Assembly (NCBI GenBank): GCA_964555685.1
Contig: CAZKTO010000042.1
Location: 1 to 26,074, forward strand
Direction of reading: 5' to 3'
DNA length: 26,074 bases
Source of the DNA: CAZKTO01 sp964555685
Lineage (GTDB): Bacteria; Chloroflexota; Dehalococcoidia; SHYB01
Under the pieces are notes generated by a model that saw only the letters and a list, made by a program, of their open reading frames with translations, was not told where the DNA came from and did no database searches. Shown here piece by piece: positions 13,101-20,913 of the stretch (position 1 is the stretch's first letter; every line of letters begins with the position of its first letter). The position numbers and the translations under genes were made by a program.

Positions 13101-13106
13101 ATTATA
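13101..13106 (-). promoter_or_regulatory. Original tRNA-Leu -10 box (TATAAT)
   Basis: This is a perfect -10 hexamer on the reverse strand, 8 nt before the orphan tRNA half. The -35 region near 13124-13130 (TCTTGG/GTCTTG) is weak. Confidence 0.65.
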
Positions 13107-13164
13107 GGGGACGGGCGCTGCGCCAAGACCAACGCCCGGCATGCACACCGGGCCCTGTCCTCCA

Positions 13165-13239
13165 TGGAGGCGACGGGCGGGATCGAACCGCCGTATAGAG
13201 GTTTTGCAGACCTCCGCCTTACCACTTGGCTACGTCGCC
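13165..13239 (-). tRNA. tRNA-Cys(GCA)
   Basis: The reverse strand gives a 75-nt tRNA: acceptor GGCGACG/CGTCGCC, discriminator T, encoded CCA at 13165-13167, anticodon loop CTGCAAA (GCA) on a GAGGT/ACCTC stem, and GGTTCGATCC T-arm. In the ancestral order it lay about 70 nt upstream of tRNA-Leu on the same strand. Confidence 0.97.
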
Positions 13240-13247
13240 GCGACCAT

Positions 13248-13277
13248 AGAATAACAGAGCCGCGCCGATGGCGGCAA
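13248..13277 (-). promoter_or_regulatory. tRNA-Cys promoter
   Basis: On the reverse strand TTGCCG (13272-13277) and TATTCT (13248-13253) are 18 nt apart; the -10 box ends 8 nt before the tRNA. Confidence 0.6.
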
Positions 13278-13605
13278 ACCTATAAGAAGCTCGTCCGCCA
13301 CCAGCAAGCTGCTTACCGTCCAGGCCCAGGAACCGACCCTCCGTCTTCAGCCGCGACTGCCCGTCCCCGCCACCAACGCGCGCCTTCCCGCAGTCATGGC
13401 CAACCCTCCGCTGTACCCACCTCGGGCGGGCTCTGAGCCAAGCCGAAGGATTAACTGCGCCAACCTGTGCAATCTGCGGATACTCTTCGAATCTTTGAGT
13501 CGGAGCCTGCACTGAGCCCTTCGGCTTCGCTCAGGGTAAACTCCGTCGAAGTGTGGCTCTCTTCTCCTCTTTGGGGAAGGACGAAAGGTCACCGCGTACG
13601 CCTCC
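13278..13605. other. Gene-free stretch between tRNA-Cys and the Fe-S gene
   Basis: No supported gene. It contains the dispersed repeat at 13514-13544 and a related GCCGAAGG fragment near 13441. The rest looks like ordinary spacer DNA, less structured than the flanks. Confidence 0.55.
13514..13544 (+). repeat. Second copy of the GAGCCCTTCG...CTCAGGGTA repeat
   Basis: It matches 111-140 at GAGCCCTTCG and CTCAGGGTARACTCC with a changed middle (ACAGA versus GCTTCG). A related rearranged unit lies inside modC at 22408-22459. Confidence 0.65.
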
Positions 13606-13635
13606 TTGACCCCACCTTGCAATCTTCTATATACT
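13606..13635 (+). promoter_or_regulatory. Sigma70-type promoter for the IscA-like gene
   Basis: TTGACC (13606-13611) and TATACT (13630-13635) are separated by 18 nt, in an AT-richer pocket 70 nt before the ATG. Confidence 0.65.
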
Positions 13636-13705
13636 GAGAAGTGGACTTTGGCGACCGCACAGGTCAATCTTTCAGGTCGCGTTCATAGCATTCCCGGAGG
13701 ACCCG

Positions 13706-14056
13706 ATGGAAGCCGCCACGACGACCGTCCCCACCGTCTTCGTCACCGAGAAGGCGGCCGCCCAGATCAAGCGCCTCGCCGCCGCGGAGAGCCAGCCCCA
13801 GGCCGGCATCCGCGTCGCCGTCAAGGGCGGCGGCTGCTCCGGCCTCACCTACAAGCTCGGCCTCGAGACCGAGGAGCGCGAGGGCGACAAGGTCTACGAG
13901 CAGCACGGCGTCCGGCTCTACGTCGATAAGAAGAGCGTCATCTACCTCGTCGGCACCGAGTTGGACTTCTCCGACGGCCTCAACGGCAAGGGCTTCACCT
14001 TCGGCAACCCCAACGCCAAGAAGACCTGCGGCTGCGGCACCTCCTTCTCCGTCTAG
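13706..14056 (+). CDS. IscA/ErpA/SufA-like iron-sulfur cluster assembly protein
   Basis: This 116-residue HesB/IscA-family protein has all three conserved cysteines: C44 (GGGCSGLTY) and C108, C110 (TCGCGTSF). A-type carriers receive a cluster from a scaffold and pass it to apo-enzymes in the cytoplasm. GGAGG lies 6 nt before the ATG and a good promoter is seen upstream. The next gene, 73 nt downstream, encodes a YgfZ-like protein, a known partner in Fe-S maturation. ErpA and IscA cannot be told apart from sequence alone, so no symbol is given. Confidence 0.95.
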   Translation: MEAATTTVPTVFVTEKAAAQIKRLAAAESQPQAGIRVAVKGGGCSGLTYKLGLETEEREGDKVYEQHGVRLYVDKKSVIYLVGTELDFSDGLNGKGFTFGNPNAKKTCGCGTSFSV

Positions 14057-14129
14057 CCGCGCTCGCCCACGAACGAACGCCTGGGGGCGATGGGCGCCGC
14101 GCCGTCGCCCCCAGCCCTTTCCAGAGCCC

Positions 14130-15140
14130 ATGACCGCCATCACTCCGCGCGCCGACGAGGAGTATTGGGCCGCCCGCCGCGGCGCCGGCCTCATCGACCG
14201 CTCCGGCCTCGGACGCCTCAAGATGACCGGCGCCGACGCTCTCGACCTCCTCCACCGCCTGAGCACCCAGGACCTGCTCCGCCTCAAGCCCGGCCACGGC
14301 ACGGCCACCGTGCTCACCAGCGACAAGGGCCGCATCATCGATCTCCTGACGGTCTGGCACGCACCGGACCACCTGCTGCTGCTGACCTCCGCCGGGAACC
14401 AAGGCGCCGTCCTGGCGTGGATCGACAGGTACACCATCACCGAGGACGCCCAGACGGCCGACGTGACCCCTGGCACAGGCCTGCTCTACCTCTTCGGCCC
14501 CAACGCCGTGCAGGTCGCCGGCGCCCTCGCGGGCGAGGACGTGCGCGGGCTGCCGCTCTTCCACCACACGCCGGTGATCGCCGGCGGCGTGGCGGCTACC
14601 CTCGCCCGGGCGCCCGCCATCGCCGGCGACGGCTTCCACCTCCTCGTGGCCCATGGCGCCCAGACGGCTGCGGTCCGGGCAGCGCTGTTGATGCTGGGCG
14701 CGGCCCATGGCCTCGTGGAGATCGGCCACGACGCATTCGAGATGCTCCGGATCGAGGCGGGGCAGCCGGCCTTCGGCTGCGAGCTCGACGAGCGCTTCAA
14801 CCCCCTCGAGGCCGGCCTGCGCCCCCATATCAGCTTCGATAAGGGCTGCTACATCGGGCAGGAGGTGGTGGCGCGGCTAGACACCTATGACAAGGTCCAG
14901 CGCGCGATCGTGGGACTGGTGCTGGCTGATGCGCGAGTGCCTGCGCCGGGCGCCGCTGTCCATGCCGAGGGCAAGGAAGCCGGACTCGTGACCTCTCCTG
15001 TATTCTCGCCGGGGCTCAAGCGGGCCATCGCCCTCGCATACGTTCGCAATACATTCGCCAAGCCCGGCAGCCGTGTGCAGGTAGTTGCTGGAGACGCCTC
15101 AATCGAGGCTGAGGTCGTCACGCTGCCGTTCCTGCTCTAG
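14130..15140 (+). CDS. YgfZ/GcvT-like folate-binding protein (Fe-S maturation)
   Basis: This 336-residue protein has the GcvT-like folate fold and the YgfZ signature KGCYIGQEV (238-246) with C240. YgfZ/IBA57 proteins use tetrahydrofolate and help maintain or assemble [4Fe-4S] enzymes such as radical-SAM proteins, rather than cleaving glycine. The length fits the family. The ATG at 14130 has no strong ribosome site, so translation may depend on the upstream IscA-like gene. The pairing of the two genes supports the Fe-S role. Confidence 0.92.
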   Translation: MTAITPRADEEYWAARRGAGLIDRSGLGRLKMTGADALDLLHRLSTQDLLRLKPGHGTATVLTSDKGRIIDLLTVWHAPDHLLLLTSAGNQGAVLAWIDRYTITEDAQTADVTPGTGLLYLFGPNAVQVAGALAGEDVRGLPLFHHTPVIAGGVAATLARAPAIAGDGFHLLVAHGAQTAAVRAALLMLGAAHGLVEIGHDAFEMLRIEAGQPAFGCELDERFNPLEAGLRPHISFDKGCYIGQEVVARLDTYDKVQRAIVGLVLADARVPAPGAAVHAEGKEAGLVTSPVFSPGLKRAIALAYVRNTFAKPGSRVQVVAGDASIEAEVVTLPFLL

Positions 15141-15193
15141 CCCATCCTGATATATTTCTCCCCTGCCGATTTCGAGTGAGGTAGAACATTTCT

Positions 15194-15628
15194 ATGAACA
15201 ACGAATGGCGCCGCGGCGAGTTCACAATCAGCAACGACAAGGCAAAGCTCGATTTGCAAGTTATCCATTCGTTCCTCTCCACCGAGTCCTACTGGGCTGT
15301 GGGCAGACCGCTTGAGGTCGTGCAACGCTCGATCGATAACTCGCTACCGTTCGGCGTCTATCGCGGCGACCTGCAGGTCGGTTTTGCTCGCGTCGTGACC
15401 GACTATGCGACCTTCGCATGGATAGCGGATGTCTTCGTTCTCGAGACCGAGCGCGGGAAAGGGCTGAGCAAGTGGTTGATGGAGGTCATTCTTTCTCATC
15501 CCGACTTGCAGGGATTTCGACGCTGGGTGCTGGCGACGAAAGACGCGCACGGGCTGTACAAACAGTTCGGGTTTACGGGACTCAACACCCCGGAGCGCTG
15601 GATGGAGCGCTTCAAGCCAAATGTATAA
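15194..15628 (+). CDS. GNAT family N-acetyltransferase
   Basis: This 144-residue protein has the GNAT acetyl-CoA loop in ADVFVLETERGKGLSKWLMEVI (about 79-99; R-G-K-G-L is the pyrophosphate-binding turn) and a late LYKQFGF strand typical of the fold. The substrate is unknown; the overall pattern resembles YjdJ/Eis-unrelated small amine acetyltransferases. It lies 53 nt after the YgfZ-like gene and is less GC-rich than its neighbours, so it may be a recent arrival. It converges with the crotonase gene. Confidence 0.9.
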   Translation: MNNEWRRGEFTISNDKAKLDLQVIHSFLSTESYWAVGRPLEVVQRSIDNSLPFGVYRGDLQVGFARVVTDYATFAWIADVFVLETERGKGLSKWLMEVILSHPDLQGFRRWVLATKDAHGLYKQFGFTGLNTPERWMERFKPNV

Positions 15629-15674
15629 GCAGCACCTGATGACCGTCGAAGCACCGTACAGTGACCTCTGCTCT

Positions 15675-16460
15675 TTACCGGTTCTTGAAGACCGGCTGGC
15701 GCTTCTCGACGAAGGCCCGCGGGCCCTCCCTCGCGTCCTCCATCGACGTGAGGTGCCGCTGGATGTCCGTGGCCAGGGCCCGGGCCGGCTCGATGGGCAG
15801 CCCGTGGCAGCGGTAGTAGGTCTCCACGAAGGCCCGCGTGCAGGCCGGGGCGCACCGCTCGGCGATGCTCTGGGCGATCTCGAGGGCCTTGGCGAGCGCC
15901 TGGCCTTGGGGCGCCACCCAGTTGACGAACCCCATCTCGTAGGCGCGCTGGGCGGAGACCCGTTGCGGCACCACCGTCACCTCGATGGCGTGGCGGATGC
16001 TGACGCGGCTCGTCAGGTCGGCGGCCCACGGACCCGGCAGGTTCCAGAGCGTCTCCGTGATGCCGAACTCGGCGTTCTCCGCCGCCACCACCAGGTCGCA
16101 GTCCTGCGCCATCCACCAGCCGCCCGCCAGCGCATAGCCGTTCACGGCGGCGATGGTCGGCTTATAGACCTTGAGCTCCCGCGGTGTATAGCCCATGTAC
16201 CGGAACCGCCGGCGGGGCGCCGCCTGGCCCTCCTGCTGGCGCCGCTCGTTCATGTCCTTGAGGTCGGCGCCGGCGCAGAAGGCCCGGTCGCCCGCGCCCG
16301 TGAGCACCGCCACCCACGCATCGTCGTCCTCGGCGAAGCGCGTCCAGCCCTCGTGCAGCGCGTCCAGGAGCCCCTGGCTCAGGGCATTCATCCGATTCGG
16401 CCGGTTCATGGTCAGGAGCGCGACCTTGCCGCGCTTCTCGTACAGGAGATCGTCAGCCAT
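15675..16460 (-). CDS. Enoyl-CoA hydratase/isomerase family (crotonase) protein, one catalytic Glu missing
   Basis: This 261-residue protein has the oxyanion-hole segments FCAGADL (61-67) and AVNGYALAGG (105-114) and the C-terminal EGPRAFVEKRQPVF typical of crotonases. Relative to rat mitochondrial hydratase, the E144 position is W116 (GGWWM) and the E164 position is E136 (FGITE). A single Glu is compatible with isomerase, thioesterase-like or other crotonase reactions, so 'hydratase' should not be assumed. GAGGTGAT precedes the ATG. It is divergent from the VOC gene. Confidence 0.92.
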   Translation of the reverse strand: MADDLLYEKRGKVALLTMNRPNRMNALSQGLLDALHEGWTRFAEDDDAWVAVLTGAGDRAFCAGADLKDMNERRQQEGQAAPRRRFRYMGYTPRELKVYKPTIAAVNGYALAGGWWMAQDCDLVVAAENAEFGITETLWNLPGPWAADLTSRVSIRHAIEVTVVPQRVSAQRAYEMGFVNWVAPQGQALAKALEIAQSIAERCAPACTRAFVETYYRCHGLPIEPARALATDIQRHLTSMEDAREGPRAFVEKRQPVFKNR

Positions 16461-16607
16461 CAGATCACCTCGGCAAGCGGATTGCGCGCATCATAGCAGC
16501 GGGCCCACGCCGCGGCTACCCAATCCCCGCGCTCTGTGTTACGCTCCCCTCGCCTCACGCTTGTTCCGACTCTTCTTCAGGCCCGAGCGGTGGTGAGGGG
16601 CGCCATT

Positions 16608-17045
16608 ATGATCACCGGCCACAATCACACCAGCATCACCGTCGGCGACATGGGCAAGATGCTTGCTTTTTACCGGGACATCGTCGGCATGACTCAGGTC
16701 GACTTCATGGAGAGCCGCCACGAGGGCCTGAAGGCCCAGAGCTCCGGCTTCGAGGGCCTCCACATGAAGGTCGTCAAGCTCAAGCTGGGCAGCTTCATCC
16801 TGGAGCTGGTCGAGTACGTCAACAAGAAGGGCGACCGCCTCAACACCCGGCCCACCAACATCGGCTCCTACCACATCGGGTTCACGTGCGACGACATTCA
16901 GGCCACGTACCGGGATATGGTGGCCAGGGGCGTCCGGTTCAAGGCCGCGCCCTACGACTGGGGCGACGGACGGCCCGCGGCCTGCTACGGCTTCGATCCG
17001 GACAGCAACACCTTCGAGCTGACCAACGACCGGCGCTGGTCGTAG
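16608..17045 (+). CDS. VOC family protein (glyoxalase/dioxygenase superfamily)
   Basis: This 145-residue protein is made of two beta-alpha-beta-beta-beta modules. Likely metal ligands are H7 (HNHTSITV), E66 (ILELVEY), H89 (SYHIGFTCDD) and E137 (NTFELTND), the pattern of methylmalonyl-CoA epimerase and glyoxalase I relatives. The substrate is unknown. The start ATG 16608 begins the domain exactly and GAGGGG lies upstream; the longer frame to 16536 has no support. Confidence 0.9.
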   Translation: MITGHNHTSITVGDMGKMLAFYRDIVGMTQVDFMESRHEGLKAQSSGFEGLHMKVVKLKLGSFILELVEYVNKKGDRLNTRPTNIGSYHIGFTCDDIQATYRDMVARGVRFKAAPYDWGDGRPAACYGFDPDSNTFELTNDRRWS

Positions 17046-17088
17046 GATATCAAGCGGTTCGCCTTCCCCACTCAACGCTCAGCGGGGA

Positions 17089-17105
17089 GAGCCGCATCGC
17101 GGCTC
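17089..17105. terminator. Bidirectional hairpin between convergent genes
   Basis: GAGCCGC and GCGGCTC form a perfect 7-bp stem with a 3-nt loop between the VOC stop and the DUF35 stop. No T-run follows. Confidence 0.5.
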
Positions 17106-17116
17106 CTTGGGATCGG

Positions 17117-17536
17117 CTATCGGACGGGGCGGAACTTGGGGAGCGTGATCTCCGGGGTCACCTCGTCAAACGTCACCTCCACCGGCATGCCCACGGTCAC
17201 CTCTTGGGGCTTGCAGCCGATGACGTTGGAGACCATCTTGAGCCCCTCCTGCTCGGAGAGCTCGATCCAGGCCACCACGTACGGGACCTCCTGCCCAAAG
17301 CCGGGGAGCGTCGCCTGATGGACGACGATGAAGCTATAGACCGTCCCGGTGCCCTTCATGCGGGTCCAGCGGAGGTCCGTCGAGTTACACGCATGGCACA
17401 TGGGCGCCAGAAAGAAGATGTAGGTCCCGCAGGCGGCGCATCGGGGCATGCGCAGCTCGCGGGCCTTGCACCCGTCCCAAAAAGGCTGGGTCGACGGATC
17501 GGGAGCAGGAAGGGGCTTCTTGTAGCCGGCGCTCAC
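17117..17536 (-). CDS. DUF35-type Zn-ribbon / OB-fold protein
   Basis: This 139-residue protein has an N-terminal rubredoxin-like zinc ribbon, C33-x2-C36 and C47-x2-C50, followed by an acyl-CoA-associated OB-fold (GTGTVYSFIVVHQ... PYVVAWIELSEQEG). Such proteins partner with thiolase-like enzymes in acyl-CoA metabolism, often as DitF or ChsH2-like subunits. No thiolase is in the window. The GTG start lies 15 nt after the SnoaL-like stop, so both are in one transcript. Confidence 0.9.
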   Translation of the reverse strand: MSAGYKKPLPAPDPSTQPFWDGCKARELRMPRCAACGTYIFFLAPMCHACNSTDLRWTRMKGTGTVYSFIVVHQATLPGFGQEVPYVVAWIELSEQEGLKMVSNVIGCKPQEVTVGMPVEVTFDEVTPEITLPKFRPVR

Positions 17537-17551
17537 CGGTGCGGCGCTCTC

Positions 17552-18055
17552 CTACGCTTTCAGATAGGCCTTGACGACCTTGCCGCCCCATTCATTGCCG
17601 CCCATGGGCCGGCGATAGCGATACTTCAGGTACCAGCGGTCCCCCTTCTTCTCGAAGTCCCAGTGGTTGAAGCCGATACTGAAGACGCGATATCCCTCGC
17701 GCTCCGCCTGACCTTCTTTCAGCAGCACGACCGAGTACCCTTCGGCCCACGCCTTGTTGCCGTCAACTCGAATGAAAAAGTCGAGCGACGTGTGCATGCA
17801 CCTGCCTTCGATGGCCTTATGGCCGCCCTGCGGGTTGCCGATGAAGTCGAGCAGTTGGTCCCGGCCCGCCCATTTGGTGTCGGGCCCCAGATCGATGACG
17901 CCGTTCGGCGTGTAGTTGTTGACGTACTCCTCGGAACGCCCGAGATCGGCGTTGAACGAGTAGCGCGCCAGGCACTCGCGAATCTTCTCCTGGTCCTCCA
18001 GGAACTGGAGGCGCTTCTCCAATGCTTTCACCCTGGCTTCGAGATCGGCTGCCAT
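17552..18055 (-). CDS. SnoaL-like / NTF2-fold protein
   Basis: This 167-residue protein starts with a short coiled coil (LEARVKALEKRLQFLEDQEKI) followed by the cone-shaped NTF2 fold (IRECLARYSFNADLGRSEEY... to RYRRPMGG). Members include ring cyclases, dehydratases and steroid isomerases, and many are uncharacterised. ATG 18055 is preceded by GGAGG at 7 nt; a GTG just before it is less likely. It is the first gene of a leftward pair with the DUF35 protein. Confidence 0.85.
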   Translation of the reverse strand: MAADLEARVKALEKRLQFLEDQEKIRECLARYSFNADLGRSEEYVNNYTPNGVIDLGPDTKWAGRDQLLDFIGNPQGGHKAIEGRCMHTSLDFFIRVDGNKAWAEGYSVVLLKEGQAEREGYRVFSIGFNHWDFEKKGDRWYLKYRYRRPMGGNEWGGKVVKAYLKA

Positions 18056-18157
18056 CACACTGCCTCCTGCGTCTGGCCTCCCGAATTTCGGGGGTATCTT
18101 ACCAGCTGTCCTATGGGAGTCAACGCAGCGAACGTCTGAAACAGGACGCCGGGGACA

Positions 18158-18173
18158 GCCCGCCTAGGCGGGC
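18158..18173. terminator. Perfect palindrome, possible terminator of the NIPSNAP-like operon
   Basis: GCCCGCCTAGGCGGGC is a 16-bp perfect palindrome 41 nt past the end of the leftward NIPSNAP-like gene. There is no T-run. The rest of 18056-18214 holds no gene. Confidence 0.4.
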
Positions 18174-18214
18174 CGAATGGCCCCTGCGCGGCGGGAAACG
18201 AGCCCGCCCGGCCG

Positions 18215-18535
18215 CTACTTCAGCGGCGAGAAACGAGCAGGATAGTAGAACCGCCGCGTCCCGCCCTTGCGCAGCGGCTTCGCCTCCCCCAGCCACTCGT
18301 GCAGCGACGGGTCCAGCACCGCGTACCTGCGCAGGTCGTTCCAGTGGGAGTGGTCGCGGGCCGACCAGATGGTCGTTACCGTCACGTCCTCCCCCAGCTC
18401 CTTGTGCGTGTGCCAGCAGGCCACCAGCGTCATGCCCCGCTTCTTGGCCTTCGGCACCAGCTTCTTTTCGAGAAGCTCCAGGTAGCGGTCCGTATGGCCC
18501 GGGTCAACCAGGATGTTGTCCACGATGTAGATCAT
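18215..18535 (-). CDS. NIPSNAP/EthD-like alpha-beta barrel protein
   Basis: This 106-residue single-domain protein (MIYIVDNILVDPGHTDRYLELLEKKLVPKA... ending ARFSPLK) has the ferredoxin-like strand-helix pattern of dimeric alpha-beta-barrel proteins. The substrate is unknown. It begins 12 nt after the stop of the next gene upstream (a duplicated Dabb-like protein), so the two are likely co-expressed and perhaps form one hetero-complex. Confidence 0.8.
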   Translation of the reverse strand: MIYIVDNILVDPGHTDRYLELLEKKLVPKAKKRGMTLVACWHTHKELGEDVTVTTIWSARDHSHWNDLRRYAVLDPSLHEWLGEAKPLRKGGTRRFYYPARFSPLK

Positions 18536-18547
18536 GCTGTGAGGTCC

Positions 18548-19213
18548 CTACTGCGGCTCGCCGACGGCGTAGTAGAAGTCGACCGACTCCTGCACGATGG
18601 CGCCCTTCCAGCCGGACCGCTCGCGCCGGGCGGAGGGCGAGCTGCCCCAGAGGTAGGCCTCCAGGGCCTGCCGCGACTCGAAGCCCTGCTCCCAGACGTG
18701 GCTCCAGGCGTCGGGCCGCCACTCGCGGCCCATGCTGTTGTAGCCCACCACGGAGAGCTTCATCTCCCGCGCGCTCTTGGGCGCCGCCCGGAGCTCCGCC
18801 TCCAGCTTCGCCACCGCCTGCTTTGAGGCGCCGGGCCGCACCAGGAGCAGAACGACGCGCCGGAACCCGCTGGACATGAAGTAGTCGGGCCGCTCGATCT
18901 CGTAGCCGAAGAGCCCGCCCCCGACTCCGGCATCGTCCGTGATACGCTCGGGGCAGTCGTGGAGCAGGTAGCGGTCCAGGATCGCCGCGTGGTACGGGTG
19001 GACCATGTACTCCTGATAGATTTCGGGGCTGGCGTAGGCGTGCTCCCACACGTGCGTGGTGGCGTTCCGGGAGAGATTGTGGCCCACGACGGAGTGCAGG
19101 ACCTGCGGGATGAACCGCCCGCACTCCCACAGCACCTTCTCGAACTGCCGGACCGTCGCCTCCGGGACCTCGGGCCGGACCTTATAGACCTCGAAGCGGC
19201 GTAACATTCCCAT
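18548..19213 (-). CDS. Duplicated Dabb-like alpha-beta barrel protein
   Basis: This 221-residue protein holds two stress-responsive A/B barrel units: 1-90 (MLRRFEVYKVRPEV...VVGHNLSRNATTHVWEHAYASPEIYQEYMVHPYH) and about 115-221 (FRRVVLLLVRPGAS...VVGYNSMGREWRPDAWSHVWEQGFESRQALEAYL). The shared VVGxNxxxxxxxxxxxHVWE pattern shows the duplication. A tandem unit can form the barrel as a pseudo-dimer. The start is ATG 19213, with GAGGGGG just upstream; ATG 19207 is an alternative. A longer open frame to 20653 is only a shadow of the two genes on the other strand. Confidence 0.85.
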   Translation of the reverse strand: MGMLRRFEVYKVRPEVPEATVRQFEKVLWECGRFIPQVLHSVVGHNLSRNATTHVWEHAYASPEIYQEYMVHPYHAAILDRYLLHDCPERITDDAGVGGGLFGYEIERPDYFMSSGFRRVVLLLVRPGASKQAVAKLEAELRAAPKSAREMKLSVVGYNSMGREWRPDAWSHVWEQGFESRQALEAYLWGSSPSARRERSGWKGAIVQESVDFYYAVGEPQ

Positions 19214-19288
19214 GGGCACCCCCTCAGGCGCTAGCAGCCGTGCGCTATGATAGCACCCGCGCGGAAGGCCCCGCTCGGCCTGACCTCG

Positions 19289-19385
19289 CCCGATCCGGAT
19301 CGGGGGAGCTGTCGAAGGGCGGCGCAGCACAGAGCGCCTGTCGAGCAACTCATGGTAGCGGTCGCCCGCCCCGATTCGTCGGGGC
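19289..19385. repeat. Two palindromes upstream of the epimerase-like gene
   Basis: CCCGATCCGGATCGGG is a perfect 16-bp palindrome at 19289-19304. A 7-bp stem with a TTCG loop lies at 19368-19385, ending 3-4 nt before the AAAGGA ribosome site. The second could affect translation start of the gene at 19400. Both may instead be dispersed repeats. Confidence 0.5.
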
Positions 19386-19399
19386 AGCAAAGGAACCCG

Positions 19400-20206
19400 A
19401 TGGTGAAGTACTGCGTCAACGAGGCATCCACCCTCAAGTGGCCCTTCGAGCGGGACGTGCGCCGCCTCGCCGAGCTCGGCGTCCGGGCCATCGCCGTCTC
19501 GCGCCCCAAGATCGAGGCCTATGGCGTCGACCGGGGCATTCGGCTCCTCAAGGACACCGGCCTCACGCCGGCCGCGCTCCTCTCCACGGGATTCTTCACC
19601 CTGGACGCCCGCTCCCAGTGGCCCGGCCAGCTCGACACGGCCCGGCGCGCCATCGATCTCGCCGCGCGCCTCGGCGTCGAGGCGCTGGTCGTCCTCACCG
19701 GCCCGCCCGGCGCTCTCGACTACGAGCAGGCCGAGGGGCGCTTCCTCGAGCTCCTGGGCGCCCTGGTTCCCGAGGCACAGCGGGCCGGCGTGCGCCTGGC
19801 CCTCGAGCCCAACAACTGCCTCCGCGTCGACCTGGGCTACATCCACACGCTGCACGACGCCCTCGACCTCGCCGACCAGGTGGACTCGCCCTGGTTCACC
19901 GTCTGCTTCGAGATCAACAACGCCTGGATCGAGCGCCGGCTCTACGCCAACATCCGGGAGCGCGCCCGCCGCATCGGCCTCGTGCAGATCAACGACTTCA
20001 AGAGGGGGACCCAGTGCACGCCCTCGCGCGTCCCCCTGGGCGATGGCCTCATCCCCATCGAGCGGATCATGCGCACGTTCCTGGACGCCGGCTACCAGGG
20101 CTACTTTGACGTCGAGCTGGTGGGCCCGGAGATCGAGGCCATGGGGTACGACGAGGCGCTGCGCCGCAGCCTCGCGTGGCTCACGCAGCGGTTTGGGGAG
20201 CCCTAG
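19400..20206 (+). CDS. Sugar phosphate isomerase/epimerase-like TIM barrel
   Basis: This 268-residue protein is of the xylose-isomerase-like (AP endonuclease 2) fold. Likely metal ligands are E136 (LALEPNN), E171 (CFEINN, an unusual Glu where Asp is common), the D199 region (QINDFKRG) and E239 (DVELVG). Members isomerise or epimerise sugars and related carbonyl acids; the substrate here is unknown. ATG 19400 follows AAAGGA and matches the domain start. The next gene, a crotonase, follows 18 nt later, so a shared pathway is plausible. Confidence 0.88.
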   Translation: MVKYCVNEASTLKWPFERDVRRLAELGVRAIAVSRPKIEAYGVDRGIRLLKDTGLTPAALLSTGFFTLDARSQWPGQLDTARRAIDLAARLGVEALVVLTGPPGALDYEQAEGRFLELLGALVPEAQRAGVRLALEPNNCLRVDLGYIHTLHDALDLADQVDSPWFTVCFEINNAWIERRLYANIRERARRIGLVQINDFKRGTQCTPSRVPLGDGLIPIERIMRTFLDAGYQGYFDVELVGPEIEAMGYDEALRRSLAWLTQRFGEP

Positions 20207-20224
20207 GAAACTAAGGAGGTCTCC

Positions 20225-20913
20225 ATGTCCGAGCACGTCCGGTACGAAAAGAGAGAGCGCCTCGCCTTCATCACCCTGGACCGCCCGCCCGTGAACGCCT
20301 ACACCACGGCGATGATGCGCGCCCTGGAGACCATTTGGCTCGACGTCCAGGCCGACCCGAACGTCTGGGTCGTCATCTTCTCCGGGGCGCCGGGCCTGCC
20401 CTTCAGCGTCGGCGCGGACATGAAGTCCATGTTCCACGGGGCCGAGCTCGCCGACCGGAAGGCCAGGCCGCCGCGCCACCAGTACCTGGGCGAGATCCCC
20501 GTCTGGAAGCCCATCATCGCCGCCATCGACGGCTACTGCCTGGGCGGCGGCCTGGCCATGGCCCTGGGCGCCGACCTGCGCATCGCCACGGAGCAGGCCA
20601 CCCTCGGCCTCACGATGCTCAAGCGGGGCCTCTTCCCGCCCGGCGCGACCCAATGGCTCCCGCGCATGGTCCCGCGGGCCGTCGCGCTGGAGATGCTCTT
20701 CACCGGCGACTCTATCTCCGCCCGCCGCGCCTACGAGATCGGCCTCGTGAACCAGGTCGTCCCGCGGCAGGAGCTCATGCCCTCGGCCATCAAGCTCGCC
20801 GAGCGCATCGGCGCGAGCTCGCCCCTGGCCGTCCAGCGCATCAAGGAGCTCACCTACATCGGCATGAACAAGCCCTTCGACGAGGCGGTCCGTCTGGGCT
20901 GGGAGATGTACAC
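20225..20913 (+). CDS. Crotonase family protein, C-terminus lost in gap, both catalytic Glu absent
   Basis: About 230 residues are visible before the 100-N gap; roughly 30 C-terminal residues should be missing. The oxyanion-hole segments are FSVGADM (60-66) and AIDGYCLGGG (100-109). The positions equal to rat hydratase E144 and E164 are A111 and M131, so classical hydration of enoyl-CoA is unlikely. Other crotonase reactions that need no Glu pair, for example hydrolysis or decarboxylation, remain possible. AAGGAGG precedes the ATG. Confidence 0.9.

Noticed and set aside
18548..20653. Very long leftward frame (701 residues)
   Set aside because: Only the last 221 codons have a ribosome site and family match; the rest is antisense to the epimerase-like and crotonase genes and has low-complexity composition.
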